Assembly: GCA_044350805.1 (NCBI GenBank)
Contig: JBILGU010000008.1
Coordinates: forward strand, 62,001-126,000
Length of the DNA: 64,000 nt
Direction of reading: 5' to 3'
Origin: UBA6136 sp044350805
GTDB lineage: Bacteria > Pseudomonadota > Gammaproteobacteria > Methylococcales > Methylococcaceae
The position numbers and the translations under genes are program-made. Of the stretch, positions 27,697-37,503 are shown one piece after another. The stretch's first letter is position 1; the number at the start of each line of letters is the position of its first letter. The notes under the pieces were generated by a model. It ran no database searches. It was not told the origin of the DNA and saw only the letters and a program-made list of their open reading frames with translations.

Positions 27697-29367
27697 ATGG
27701 ATCCTGTCATATCAAGTGCCCTGTCAGGACCAGCGCCAGAGCTCGATGCCTTTCTTACCAAAGCCCTAGAGGCGCAATGGCTCTCTCCCCAGGATCTAGG
27801 CGCTTATGAAAACCTCACCATTCGCAGTCCAGGAAGTCTTTTTAACCCCAATAGTCACCGGCCGTTAACTGCGGCTTTTTTTGGTGGCACCGGGGTGGGT
27901 AAAAGCTCCCTTCTCAACCAACTGGCAGGTCAGGATATCGCCCGCACCGGCATTGAGCGCCCTACCAGCCGTGAAGTATCGATCTATCTTCATGAATCGG
28001 TCGAATTTCAACAGCTTCCGAATGATCTCCCCGTTGACGATGTCCGCATGGCGCGTCATAGCAACGAATCGAAACGCCAGATCCTCTGGATTGATATGCC
28101 AGACATCGATAGCGTGGATTCAGCCAATCGCAATATTGTTCTTCAATGGCTCCCCCACCTTGATGTTGTGATCTATGTGGTCAGTCCCGAGCGATATCGG
28201 GATGACAAAGGATGGCGACTGCTGAAGGAATACGGTGGTGATCACGCCTGGATTTTCGTTTTGAATCAATGGGATCGGGGTGAGCAGGTCCAATTTGAGG
28301 ATTTCAGGCGTCTCCTAACCGAAGCCGGATTTTCAGACCCGATCGTTCTAAGGACCATTGCAAGAGCCACAAGTGAAGCACAATCTTCGACCTCGGAATT
28401 GCATGAGCTTGAACGGGTACTTGGTGAAATCTCATCGCAACATCTGATGGCCCAGCTAGAGGCTCATGCCGGCATTGCAAGACTTGATGCGTTGCGCGAG
28501 GTCCTTGTGGATTTTGACACTGCACTGGGCGGCAATGAGGATTACGTGCAGCTTGCGCCTCGCTGGCAAGAGATCTGGAGTGAAGCCGTTCATGATCTGA
28601 TGGAAGGCATGGAATGGACCTTGATCGCCTTGGTCAGGATGTTGTCAGGTCGTATGACCGACAAGGTCACTGATGGGGTATCACAGGAGAGCCCCGCATC
28701 CTCACAAGCCATGCCGGTGATCTGGGATGAGTGGGCCGCTGGAAGGGCTCAGGACACGTTGGCGCAACTTTTGGTGGCTGCGGGAGAACGCGGATTGCCC
28801 CCAAGGCCACTCAAGTTAGCTTTGAGTCCCTTTATCGAGGTGACGGGGCAGAAGGTGATTCAGCGGGGGCAGCTTAAATTGCGTCAGGCACTGGCGCTGC
28901 CAGGGAACGCATTGCAGCGTACGGCCATGCGTGTTGCGGGTTTCCTGAGCATCCTTTTGCCCTCTTTGGCTTTGGCCTGGGCGTCCTACCAGGTCGTGAT
29001 CGGCTATTACGAGAGCGCAACCCATCATCTGGATTACCTGGGTACCGATTTTGCGGTCCACACTCTTCTTCTGATCGGACTGGCCTGGCTTGCCCCTTGG
29101 TTTGTCTACAGTCGACTGAGGCCCTCTGTTGAGGCCAGCGCCCTGAGGGGATTAAGAAGTGGCGTCAGGGAGGCATTGGAGGCTGCAGGTGAAGGGGTGG
29201 TCGCTACGCTGGCATCGACCGCACTTTCGCATCGGGAGATGATCGATGCGCTGCATGGGATTCAGGCAAATGTTGAAAGGGAGGCGACTCTAGCAGATCG
29301 AGATTATGCGCCGCTGGTTCGTCGCATGATTGCCAGAGGAGTCACGCCTCCCAAGAACCCAAATTAG
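27697..29367 (+). CDS. Dynamin-like GTPase, second of a tandem pair
   Basis: A 556-residue GTPase, divergent from its upstream neighbour. G1 GGTGVGKSS is at residues 63-71, G3 DMPD at 133-136 and G4-like NQWD at 190-193. Two strong transmembrane helices lie near residues 405-430 and 450-475, so the protein is anchored in the inner membrane. The pair probably works as a heteromer, as many bacterial dynamin-like proteins do. Its stop overlaps the convergent rubredoxin stop. Confidence 0.75.
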   Translation: MDPVISSALSGPAPELDAFLTKALEAQWLSPQDLGAYENLTIRSPGSLFNPNSHRPLTAAFFGGTGVGKSSLLNQLAGQDIARTGIERPTSREVSIYLHESVEFQQLPNDLPVDDVRMARHSNESKRQILWIDMPDIDSVDSANRNIVLQWLPHLDVVIYVVSPERYRDDKGWRLLKEYGGDHAWIFVLNQWDRGEQVQFEDFRRLLTEAGFSDPIVLRTIARATSEAQSSTSELHELERVLGEISSQHLMAQLEAHAGIARLDALREVLVDFDTALGGNEDYVQLAPRWQEIWSEAVHDLMEGMEWTLIALVRMLSGRMTDKVTDGVSQESPASSQAMPVIWDEWAAGRAQDTLAQLLVAAGERGLPPRPLKLALSPFIEVTGQKVIQRGQLKLRQALALPGNALQRTAMRVAGFLSILLPSLALAWASYQVVIGYYESATHHLDYLGTDFAVHTLLLIGLAWLAPWFVYSRLRPSVEASALRGLRSGVREALEAAGEGVVATLASTALSHREMIDALHGIQANVEREATLADRDYAPLVRRMIARGVTPPKNPN

Positions 29368-29534
29368 TCCATCAGGTCGAAATACGTCTTATCAACACCG
29401 CATTCTGGGCAATACCAGTCCTCCGGGATGTCCTCATAACGCGTGCCGGGTTCAAGTCCCGAATCCGGATCGCCCAGCTCTTCGTCATAAATCCAGCCAC
29501 AGGCCGTGCAGATATATTTCTTGTAATCGCTCAT
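29364..29534 (-). CDS. Rubredoxin
   Basis: A 56-residue iron protein that carries single electrons. Cysteine pairs CTAC and CPEC coordinate one Fe; the segment GWIYDEELGDPDSGLEPGT and the DIPEDWYCPECG block are diagnostic. The ATG at 29534 gives the standard start MSDYKKYIC; a longer frame adds eleven residues without support. It overlaps the GTPase tail by four bases in convergent orientation. Confidence 0.95.
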   Translation of the reverse strand: MSDYKKYICTACGWIYDEELGDPDSGLEPGTRYEDIPEDWYCPECGVDKTYFDLMD

Positions 29535-29585
29535 AGGTCGTTCTTCAGTGGGTGGTAAAAAAGTCAAAATCCCGAAGGGTTTGTC

Positions 29586-30011
29586 TCAAAGGAAAAAGAG
29601 ATAAATCAGGTAGAAAAGGGAAATGGCCGTCAAACTGATCCAATGCTCACGGGCATGTATTTTGACCCAGGATCTGAAATAGGCCCAGGATCTAAAAGTT
29701 CTGCGAATCTTGCGGCGCACCGTGACATAGAGCCAAGTGATCAGGGAGAGGAATGCAGCCAGTCCAAGCCAGGCGGTAAACATCTGCCCTTCATGCTCTT
29801 CAAGATTGAAGAGGTGGATGAGCAATTCTTCCGTGATTAGCTCAACATATTCAAGAAGGATATGGAGCACATGGAGCGTGATGCCGATGACATCATCCCA
29901 GAAAAAAAAGATCAGAACAGCCAGAGTCCAGATAACATATTTCTGTCGTGACCGCGTGACAGAGTCTGGAGCCTGTATTCCCTGCTGGTCGTCAGATGGC
30001 GCTTCGCTCAT
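29586..30011 (-). CDS. Small membrane protein of unknown function
   Basis: A 141-residue protein with three hydrophobic segments, at about residues 27-52, 72-92 and the C terminus. A polar N terminus and a basic stretch (YVTVRRKIRRTFRSWAYFRS) are also visible. I do not recognise a family. It lies between rubredoxin and a MoeB-like gene on the same strand, with 36 bases to the latter. Confidence 0.65.
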   Translation of the reverse strand: MSEAPSDDQQGIQAPDSVTRSRQKYVIWTLAVLIFFFWDDVIGITLHVLHILLEYVELITEELLIHLFNLEEHEGQMFTAWLGLAAFLSLITWLYVTVRRKIRRTFRSWAYFRSWVKIHAREHWISLTAISLFYLIYLFFL

Positions 30012-30047
30012 GGCGGGTAATCAGTAGACCTTGGGTTCGGGATCGTT

Positions 30048-30797
30048 TCAATTCATCCGCCCGCAGGTCGGACAATCAGGATTTCTTCGAAGTCGCAGGC
30101 GATTCCACTCTAGTCGCCAGGCATCAAAGATCAGGAGTTGACCGGTCTGGGCCGCCGCCGGATTCACAAGATACTTGATGGCTTCAAGTGCCTGCATGCT
30201 TCCAATCACTCCGGGCAAAGGGGCTACCACACCATTGCGGCTGCAAGAATCCGTGGATTCACCAAGATCCTGATAGAGGCAATTGTAGCAAGGACTATCT
30301 TGGCTCGCAGGGTCAAATACGGCAATTTGTCCTTCAAATCGTATGACGGCTCCACTGACCAATGCCGTCCCGGTTCGGACGCACACGCGGTTGATCATGA
30401 AGCGAGTGGCAAGGTTGTCCGAACAGTCAAGAACCAGATCGACGCCATGAACCAAGGATTCAAGCTCAGGTTCACCGAGTCGCCGATCGATCCATTCATA
30501 AGTCAGATCAGGGTTCATTGCTTGGAGGACCGACTGGGCGGATTCGGTTTTTTTCCGTCCGATGTCCTTCGTACTGTGCAGGATTTGTCGCTGAAGATTG
30601 GTAAGGTCAACGATATCGTCATCACAAAGGATCAGCTGCCCAATCCCAGCGCTTGCAAGATACATCGCTGCAGGTGAACCAAGCCCCCCGAGACCTACAA
30701 TCAGAATACGACCGGAGAGCAACTTTTCCTGACCTTCGATGTCAATCTGTGGGAGTAGCACATGGCGGCTGTAGCGGAGCAACTGATCATCATCCAT
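30048..30797 (-). CDS. moeB: MoeB/ThiF-family adenylyltransferase
   Basis: A 249-residue E1-like enzyme that adenylates the C terminus of a sulfur-carrier protein such as MoaD or ThiS. The nucleotide loop GLGGLGSPAAMYLASAG and DLTNLQRQILH are present, with the Asp in DLVLDCSDN. The candidate catalytic cysteine lies in STDSCSRNGVVAPLPGVIGS. Zinc ligands appear as CYNC and the C-terminal CPTC. Without a moaD or thiS neighbour I cannot choose between molybdopterin and thiamine pathways. Confidence 0.9.
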   Translation of the reverse strand: MDDDQLLRYSRHVLLPQIDIEGQEKLLSGRILIVGLGGLGSPAAMYLASAGIGQLILCDDDIVDLTNLQRQILHSTKDIGRKKTESAQSVLQAMNPDLTYEWIDRRLGEPELESLVHGVDLVLDCSDNLATRFMINRVCVRTGTALVSGAVIRFEGQIAVFDPASQDSPCYNCLYQDLGESTDSCSRNGVVAPLPGVIGSMQALEAIKYLVNPAAAQTGQLLIFDAWRLEWNRLRLRRNPDCPTCGRMN

Positions 30798-30904
30798 GGT
30801 CTTTCAATTCTCATATGTGAGGCGAAGGGACACGCATCCCATCAAGGTCTCTAATGTAATATCATTGCCGAGTTAATTAAACGTCCACACAACGCAAATA
30901 GAGC

Positions 30905-31249
30905 ATGAAGCGGTTCCTGGTCATCGGTCTCCTCACTTTTAGCCTTCCGGTTTATGCAGAAACCCCGGAAACGGCCCAAGGCGCCACTATTCCTTTGGAT
31001 GAGCCCGATCTGCCCGCACCGGTTGAAAGTGGCAAGCCGATGGAGCCTGACGTCACCATCATCCGTAAAGGAGAGGAGACCATCGAGGAGCATCGCGAAA
31101 ATGGTCAGGTCTACATGATCAAGGTGAATCCGTCGGTCGGTTTCCCTTATTCCTGGGTCGACATGGACCGTGACGGCACTTTGGATTCCATGCACAACGA
31201 CAATACCCGCGGAATGAACATCAACCGCTGGACCCTCTTTAGCTGGTGA
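30905..31249 (+). CDS. DUF2782-family exported protein
   Basis: A 114-residue exported protein with a signal peptide ending near VYA. The conserved C-terminal block is DVTIIRKGEETIEEHRENG followed by VNPSVGFPYSWVDMDRDG. DUF2782 is a gammaproteobacterial family of unknown role. It lies 43 bases ahead of gshA and may share a transcript with it. Confidence 0.8.
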   Translation: MKRFLVIGLLTFSLPVYAETPETAQGATIPLDEPDLPAPVESGKPMEPDVTIIRKGEETIEEHRENGQVYMIKVNPSVGFPYSWVDMDRDGTLDSMHNDNTRGMNINRWTLFSW

Positions 31250-31292
31250 GCCTTGCGCATTGGCGCTGAGCTTGCTTACATCGGTCTAATTC

Positions 31293-32864
31293 ATGTCATT
31301 TAGTATTCGTTTTGACCGGCTTGTAGGAGCCGGGATGGTTCCCTTACTCCGGGGAGGGCTCAAGGGCCTTGAAAAGGAGAGCCTTCGCCTGAATGCTGAC
31401 GGTCGGGTTGCTGAGACTGACCATCCTTCCAGCCTCGGTTCAGCGCTCACACACCCACAGATCACGACAGATTATTCAGAGGCGCTGATTGAGCTCATTA
31501 CGCCCGCATTCGATGACGCGGAGCGCGCGATTGAGGCACTATCGGACATCCACCGATTTGTCCTGGGACAGATTGGAGATGAAATCTTACTCGCGACGTC
31601 TATGCCCGTCGGTATTGACGGGGATGACAGTATTCCCATTGCGCGATATGGAACGTCCAATATCGGCAAGATGAAGCATGTATACCGGCAAGGCCTGTCC
31701 TGGCGGTACGGGCGAACCATGCAGGCCATTGCGGGGCTTCACTACAATTATTCTTTTCCTGAGGCCTTGTGGCCTGCCCTTCTAGCCCTCGAATCACCCG
31801 AAAAGTCCCTTCAAGAAGGGATCAATGATGCCTACTTTGGTGTAGTTAGAAATGTGCATCGCTATGGGTGGCTTCTGATTTACCTTTTTGGTAATTCACC
31901 CGCGCTTGATGCCCAATTCTTCAAGGGAAGAGAGTTCTTGGCGAACCGTTTTGAGCCTCTGGATCCTCAGACCTATTGTTGGCCCAATGCCACGTCCTTG
32001 AGGATGAGTGACATCGGCTACAAAAATGACACGCAGATGGGTCTCAATATCTCCTTTGATAATCTTGACCAATATGTTGAAAGCCTGGAGTCCGCGATCA
32101 ATTGCCAACATCCCCCGTACACTGCCATCGGGATCAAGGTCAATGGCCAGTATCGTCAGCTGAACGACAATATTCTTCAGATCGAGAACGAGTACTACAG
32201 CCCGGTTCGTCCAAAGCAGATCGCGCAGTCCGGTGAGAAACCCACGATGGCGCTCCGCAAGCGCGGTGTGCGTTATCTTGAACTTCGGGCGATGGACCTA
32301 CAGTGCCACGAATCCGGCGGGATCAGCCTTGAGGCCCTGCGTTTTCTGGAGATCTTCACCCTGTGGTGCCTGATCAAGGACAGTCCTCCCCTTTCCAATG
32401 AGGCCAAGACGGCAGCTAGCCGCAATCATCTGGCCGTGGCTTGCTGTGGCCGTGGCAGTGACTTCATCTTGATTCGTGATGAAGAAGAGGTCCCCCTGAG
32501 GCCTTACGCCAACGAGATCCTGAGCGAAATGCTCGAGATAGCCACAGTAATTGATGATCTGGATGGGCGAAGGGACTTCAGGGCTGCCATTGAAGCCCAG
32601 CTCCCTCGAGTCGCCGATGTCGCCCTGACGCCATCAGCCAGAATTCTCAAGACCTTGCGGGATGAAAAGATCAGCTTCCGTGAGTTTGCACTTGATCTTT
32701 CCCGACGTCATGCCATCCACTGGCGTTCAAATGCACTCAGTTCAGCGCAAGAAGATGCATTCAGGAAGATTGCCGAAACATCTTGGCAGCGTCAGCGTGA
32801 GATTGAAGCTTCGGACCGAATGGATTTTGAAACCTACCTGGATGTTTACTGGCGACAAGCGTAG
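31293..32864 (+). CDS. gshA: Glutamate-cysteine ligase
   Basis: This 523-residue enzyme joins glutamate and cysteine with ATP, the first step of glutathione synthesis. The start block GGLKGLEKESLRLN and the TDYSEALIELITP segment mark the class I gammaproteobacterial family. The LRKRGVRYLELRAMDL segment is also conserved. Length matches the E. coli enzyme (518). A strong terminator follows. No gshB lies nearby. Confidence 0.95.
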   Translation: MSFSIRFDRLVGAGMVPLLRGGLKGLEKESLRLNADGRVAETDHPSSLGSALTHPQITTDYSEALIELITPAFDDAERAIEALSDIHRFVLGQIGDEILLATSMPVGIDGDDSIPIARYGTSNIGKMKHVYRQGLSWRYGRTMQAIAGLHYNYSFPEALWPALLALESPEKSLQEGINDAYFGVVRNVHRYGWLLIYLFGNSPALDAQFFKGREFLANRFEPLDPQTYCWPNATSLRMSDIGYKNDTQMGLNISFDNLDQYVESLESAINCQHPPYTAIGIKVNGQYRQLNDNILQIENEYYSPVRPKQIAQSGEKPTMALRKRGVRYLELRAMDLQCHESGGISLEALRFLEIFTLWCLIKDSPPLSNEAKTAASRNHLAVACCGRGSDFILIRDEEEVPLRPYANEILSEMLEIATVIDDLDGRRDFRAAIEAQLPRVADVALTPSARILKTLRDEKISFREFALDLSRRHAIHWRSNALSSAQEDAFRKIAETSWQRQREIEASDRMDFETYLDVYWRQA

Positions 32865-32894
32865 CGAATCAAGAGTAAAAACGACGCCCAATAA

Positions 32895-32928
32895 AAAGGG
32901 CCGGACAGATCACTCTGCCCGGCCCTTT
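32895..32928 (+). terminator. gshA terminator
   Basis: AAAGGGCCGG (32895-32904) pairs perfectly with CCGGCCCTTT (32919-32928) and ends in a short T-run. The A-run on the other side lets it also serve the small leftward gene at 32988. Confidence 0.8.
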
Positions 32929-32987
32929 CACTTACTGTTCAGTGCGCGACGCTAAGGTCGCGCAACCAGTGTGCCTGGAATGAACAA

Positions 32988-33374
32988 TTAGTGCTGGTAG
33001 GTGACCTTGCCAGCCTGTGCGCCGCTGTTGATTGCTTCGAGAGCAGCAACAACACCCGTAAGGGTTTCGCTAGCCTTCTTGGTGTCGCCGTTTACGCACT
33101 CTTCCTGTGCAACCTTGATGTTCTTGATTGCATCCTGAAGGGGCTTGCCAGCTGCATCACCAGTGATTTCCTTGTAGTGCTGCTTGGTAACCTTGATTTC
33201 AGAAACGCAAAGGTCCTTGTTACCTGCGGTCGCAGCTGCAAGGGCATCCTTTGCCTTGTTGACGGTCAGCTGCATGTGCTCCTTAACGCCTTCTGAGTTT
33301 TCAGCAGCGAAAACGCTACCAGAGAATGCCAGTGCGATGAGGGTGGTGCTTACAGCGGTCTTGATCATTTTCAT
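32988..33374 (-). CDS. Small periplasmic helical protein
   Basis: A 128-residue exported protein with a signal peptide (MKMIKTAVSTTLIALAFSGS, cleaved after FAA). The mature part is almost all helix, with heptad-like Ala and Lys spacing, and two cysteines that may form a disulfide. It resembles small periplasmic four-helix proteins such as SmbP of Nitrosomonas, but lacks the many histidines of SmbP. The ATG at 33374 begins the signal peptide. Its codon use looks highly biased, suggesting strong expression. Confidence 0.7.
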   Translation of the reverse strand: MKMIKTAVSTTLIALAFSGSVFAAENSEGVKEHMQLTVNKAKDALAAATAGNKDLCVSEIKVTKQHYKEITGDAAGKPLQDAIKNIKVAQEECVNGDTKKASETLTGVVAALEAINSGAQAGKVTYQH

Positions 33375-33602
33375 TTGTGTTTTTCTCTCCTCCGGGGTCC
33401 CCGTCGGTTCACCGGATACAGTAGTGGATATCCAAGCTGACACTCGGGGTCCGACCCGTCACGTCAACCTTACTCATACTAGTGTAGTTTACTGGGATTG
33501 TCATGCAATTTGTAAATACACCGTCACCTGGTGGAAATATTTATAAAATGCCAAAAAAAAGGCACCTGACGAAAGGTGCCTTTTAAATTATCTACGCCAG
33601 AG
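33375..33602. other. Intergenic region between the helical protein and the oxidoreductase
   Basis: About 230 bases containing the promoter region of the leftward helical protein gene and the terminator of the oxidoreductase. A run of AT-rich sequence near 33480-33550 is the likely promoter area. No gene is visible. Confidence 0.4.
33557..33584 (-). terminator. Terminator of the large oxidoreductase gene
   Basis: AAAAGGCACC (33557-33566) pairs with GGTGCCTTTT (33575-33584). Read leftward the stem ends in eight T residues, a textbook intrinsic terminator 19 bases after the oxidoreductase stop. Confidence 0.85.
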
Positions 33603-36600
33603 TTAAATGCCCGATGAGTGCTGTTGGGTCAGATGATCTAGCCACATCCCAGAAAGCTTTTCCTGAACGGAATTTTGGCGAAGACGCGCTTGAAGATTGG
33701 GGAAATCGACACGATCGAGATCCTGATCCTGGTTGTAGCAGGAGTACACAAAGTATTCCTTGCCCGTGTCAGGCTCCACATGCTTGCAAAGGCACTGCGC
33801 GCAGACCCCTTTCATCATGCATTGCATGGGTGAATTGATCGATCCAATGGCGTGATGATGCGCCTTGATAAAGGGCTTGAGTTCGTTAAAACGAGCCGCC
33901 TTGACAGCCGCCATCATCCGATCAGAACCAATAACAATCATGTGCTCTACATCGTCAAGATGAATAGGCGTTGGGCCCATTTCACCCTTGGCATAAGAGA
34001 CCATGGCCTGGACGATATTACCGACAAAACTCTTGTCCTGTGGACGCAAGGGTGGGATCGGACGGGCACCTGGACGGTCATCCACGGCCCAAACCACAAC
34101 GTCAGATGCCGCCTCAATCTCCTCGACCTTAAACACGTCTTCGGAATTGCGATAACCGGCAAAGTAGATGACCCGGCTGCCAGCAGCTCTGAGAGCTTTA
34201 CCGATGGAGAAAAGCACAGCGTTACCCAGTCCACCCCCAAGAAGCGCCACCGTTTGACCGGCAATAATTTCTGTCGGTGCACCGGTGACACCCATCACCA
34301 CGACGGGATCCCCAGGACTCCATCGGGAGAGAAGCCTTGAGGAAGAGCCCATTTCAAGGGCGATCAGGGAAATCAGGCCCTTTTCCTTATCGACCCAGGC
34401 TCCAGTCAGCGCAAGACCTTCAGAGGCCAGTACGGTGCCTTCCACCGTCGGTGCCAGTGATTCAAAATTCTGAACGCGATAGAACTGACCGGGTGCAAAG
34501 TACTTTGCGGCCAGTGGGGCGCGAACGATCACTTCAATGATGGTGGGCGTTACGCGGTTGATTTCTACAATTTGTGCTGAGAGCTGATCATCAAGACGGG
34601 CCTGGAAGGCTCTCAGTGCGCTATCACGTTTGGGCTGATCACTGGCCTTGAGCCCTTCAAACTCGTTCTGGTACAGCCGACTAATGTAAGGGTAACCGTT
34701 CTTTGCGCTGGCCATGGCCTTGACGACATTACCGGCATACACGGGATGGTTATCCCCATAAAAGGTAATGTAACGGCCGTTTCGAGCATAAGAAGTGAAC
34801 GGCGCGGGCTTTCCGATTTTGACCTGCGCGTCATCATCCGTTGCCACCAGTTCAGGAAGATCCCCGGTCCAGTTCGGTTCAAATCGCTGATAGAACTTGC
34901 GGTCCATGACAAAGCTATCGGGGTGCTCTGATTCATAGATGGTGTTCGGGGAGGTCCCTGCGGCCACAAACAAGCTTTTCAAAGGAACAGTGAGCTCGTT
35001 GTCGCGAATCCAGCGGCCCTCTTCCAACTTGAGCTTTTCGAATTTGACGGCAGAAAGGTGTCCGTACTGATCCTCGACGGCTTCAAGAGGGCTCATGCCG
35101 GGCGCAAGACGAATGCCTTCATCCAGTGCTTCAGTGATTTCTTCAGCATTTTGGCGATAGGCCGGTGAGTCCTCAATGCCCTTTCGATAGAACATGGTCA
35201 CACCACCCCAGCTTTCTAAGAGCGGAAGGAAGTTGGGTCGTTCACCTGCTGCAACCGCGCGCGCACGCTCGGCCTGAATCTTTCGCCCATGGTCCAGGAA
35301 CTCATCAAGGATGATGAGTTCCTCAGCGTCATACATTTTTCTGACTTCAGTCTCGCCATGGATGGCGCAGAGGTTTTCGTAACGATGCAGGACCTTTTCC
35401 ACCTGAACGGGGTAATAGGCGAGTGCCTCTGTGCAGGTATCGATGGCGGTCAGCCCGCCTCCGATCACACCTGCGGGCAGCCTGACCTGCATATTGGCCA
35501 AGGAGGATTCCTTTGCAGCACCCGTAAGCTGGAGCCCCATGAGGAAATCTGAAGCCTTGCGAATGCCTCGGATCAGGTTGTTCTTGATATCGATCAAGGT
35601 GGGCTTGCCGGCCCCCGATGCGATGGCGATGTGGTCAAAACCAAGATCCCAGGCCTCATTGATCGTGAGGGTGCCACCAAAACGAACCCCACCATAAATC
35701 TTAAAGTTTTGACGGCGCAGGAGATTCAGGTAGATGACCTTAAGGAAGTTCTTGTCCCAGCGAACCGTGATGCCGTACTCGGCAACCCCACCAAAACCAA
35801 GCATGATGCGCTTATCAAGGTCTTCGTAGAGGTCACGGAAATTCCTGATTGGCATCGGCGCCGTATCGGCATCGCCGGTCAGGTGCAAAGGGAGAGGTTC
35901 GATCTTGAGTCCATCAATTCCGACGACACCAAACCCTTCATTGGCGAGATAGTGCGCAAGGGTATATCCCGCAGGCCCCATCCCGGCAACCAGAACGTTC
36001 CGGCCGTTGTAAGGCAGTGCATGCTGACGACGGACATTGAGGGGGTTCCAGCGCGTCAGAAGGCTGTAAATCTCAAAGCCCCATGGCATGAACAGGACGT
36101 CGGTCAGAACATTGGTCTCGATCTGCGGAATGTTGACCGGCTCGGTCTTCTGATAGATACATCCCTTCATGCAATCGTTACAAATCCGATGACCCGTCCC
36201 AGGGCACAAGGGATTGTCGATCGTGATCAGAGCCAAGGCCCCGAGATTATCGCCCTCGCGCTTGAGAGCGTGCATTTCAGAGATTTTTTCTTCCAGAGGG
36301 CAACCGGTAATCGTGACACCCAGAGGGTTGATCTTGTAGGTGCCATCCTTCTTGTTCCGCATGCCCTTGGAGCAGCTGTCCGTATCGCGGTCATGGCAAT
36401 AAATGCAGTGATTGACTTCGTAATGGACGCGGCGACCGTCAAAGCGTGGGTCAGTCAGGCCAAATCCATCGCGGCGTCGATGATGACCCTCAGCGACGGT
36501 CCATACACCATAGCCTTCCGCTTCTTTGTCTCCATGGTGGACCAGATGATTGAAGTCGGTTTTGGCTGGGGATTTGAAGCTGATCCAGCGAGCGATCTTG

Positions 36601-37280
36601 GCTTTCATGCCTTCATCACGCACGGAGGCAAACGCCCAGCGCGCGATCAGTTCGTCAAGGGACGCAGCAAGTTCGGTGTCAGAACCTTGAAGCGCATCTG
36701 CAAAGGTCCCCGAGGCCTTTGTGCAACTCATCAACCGACCACGAAGGGCCGGGATGTTGCCCAGTTCCGAATGCTCTACGGCGTTTCGAAGGGAGACCGC
36801 TAACTGGGCGACCGCGGCTTCACGATCGGCCCGCAGCACCTCCTCATCGATTGCGGCAGTAATCGCAATCTCGAACTCTTGATCCAGGCGGGAAAGATCC
36901 CATTGGGCAGGATCCTGACCTTTGAAACGGCTGGCGGCTTTATCGACGACGCGATTCTTGAAGGCAAAGACCGTCTCAAAGTCGAAACGGATGCGCTGAG
37001 TCTGCGCTGCTCTCTCGGATTCAACGCCAAAAAGCCGTGCCACGAAATCGCCCAATACAGGCGCAAGTTCAACCAGGAGCTCAGACACCTCTTCAGGCTT
37101 CATGTCCTCGCCTTTCCCATTCCGATAAGCCACGTAACGCTGATAAAGCGATGCACAGTGCTTTTGGAGTTCTTGCTCGAAGACCGTTGTCAATTCGGCC
37201 AGTCGAATCGGATCGTAAAGATCAATATAGGAAAAGCCCGGGAGCTTGATGGTCAGGGTTTCGTTCGTCGAAGTGGTCAT
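33603..37280 (-). CDS. Large FAD/NAD(P)/Fe-S oxidoreductase, NfnB-NfnA-like fusion
   Basis: A 1225-residue cytoplasmic protein. Residues 1-280 are a helical N-terminal region I do not recognise. An iron-sulfur segment has cysteines near 292, 295, 303, 327, 359, 367, 370 and 374. A GltD-like flavin/NAD(P) domain follows (FAD loop GMGPAG near 433-438; KPTLIDIKNN and LPAGVIGGGLTAID further on). From about 930, a ferredoxin-NADP reductase-like domain appears (APGQFYRVQNFE, ALLGGGLGNAVLFSIGKALR). It ends in a [2Fe-2S] cysteine set (CMMKGVCAQCLC, then C1181). This order mirrors NfnB joined to NfnA. Length and fusion are unusual; the physiological partners are unknown. Confidence 0.8.
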   Translation of the reverse strand: MTTSTNETLTIKLPGFSYIDLYDPIRLAELTTVFEQELQKHCASLYQRYVAYRNGKGEDMKPEEVSELLVELAPVLGDFVARLFGVESERAAQTQRIRFDFETVFAFKNRVVDKAASRFKGQDPAQWDLSRLDQEFEIAITAAIDEEVLRADREAAVAQLAVSLRNAVEHSELGNIPALRGRLMSCTKASGTFADALQGSDTELAASLDELIARWAFASVRDEGMKAKIARWISFKSPAKTDFNHLVHHGDKEAEGYGVWTVAEGHHRRRDGFGLTDPRFDGRRVHYEVNHCIYCHDRDTDSCSKGMRNKKDGTYKINPLGVTITGCPLEEKISEMHALKREGDNLGALALITIDNPLCPGTGHRICNDCMKGCIYQKTEPVNIPQIETNVLTDVLFMPWGFEIYSLLTRWNPLNVRRQHALPYNGRNVLVAGMGPAGYTLAHYLANEGFGVVGIDGLKIEPLPLHLTGDADTAPMPIRNFRDLYEDLDKRIMLGFGGVAEYGITVRWDKNFLKVIYLNLLRRQNFKIYGGVRFGGTLTINEAWDLGFDHIAIASGAGKPTLIDIKNNLIRGIRKASDFLMGLQLTGAAKESSLANMQVRLPAGVIGGGLTAIDTCTEALAYYPVQVEKVLHRYENLCAIHGETEVRKMYDAEELIILDEFLDHGRKIQAERARAVAAGERPNFLPLLESWGGVTMFYRKGIEDSPAYRQNAEEITEALDEGIRLAPGMSPLEAVEDQYGHLSAVKFEKLKLEEGRWIRDNELTVPLKSLFVAAGTSPNTIYESEHPDSFVMDRKFYQRFEPNWTGDLPELVATDDDAQVKIGKPAPFTSYARNGRYITFYGDNHPVYAGNVVKAMASAKNGYPYISRLYQNEFEGLKASDQPKRDSALRAFQARLDDQLSAQIVEINRVTPTIIEVIVRAPLAAKYFAPGQFYRVQNFESLAPTVEGTVLASEGLALTGAWVDKEKGLISLIALEMGSSSRLLSRWSPGDPVVVMGVTGAPTEIIAGQTVALLGGGLGNAVLFSIGKALRAAGSRVIYFAGYRNSEDVFKVEEIEAASDVVVWAVDDRPGARPIPPLRPQDKSFVGNIVQAMVSYAKGEMGPTPIHLDDVEHMIVIGSDRMMAAVKAARFNELKPFIKAHHHAIGSINSPMQCMMKGVCAQCLCKHVEPDTGKEYFVYSCYNQDQDLDRVDFPNLQARLRQNSVQEKLSGMWLDHLTQQHSSGI

Positions 37281-37503
37281 CTACGCTTTAGATCTGAAAG
37301 AGGGAGACGGAAACCATGGTTGGCCCCGAGATATTTTGCTGATCGAACGTTAAATTTTATGGCAAAAGCAGCCTCAAGTCGATTTTCAAGGCGCAAAATA
37401 CCTGAGAATGTGTGTTTCCGTCGAGGGCTTGGTATTCTTCACGATGAACCTTGGCAAGACAGCCGACCGATAACCGCCACCCCCTTCAAATTCATCCAAT
37501 CCC

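Noticed and set aside
35631..36803. A 390-codon plus-strand frame
   Set aside because: It lies wholly antisense to the large oxidoreductase, whose motifs are intact; the long frame follows from codon bias.
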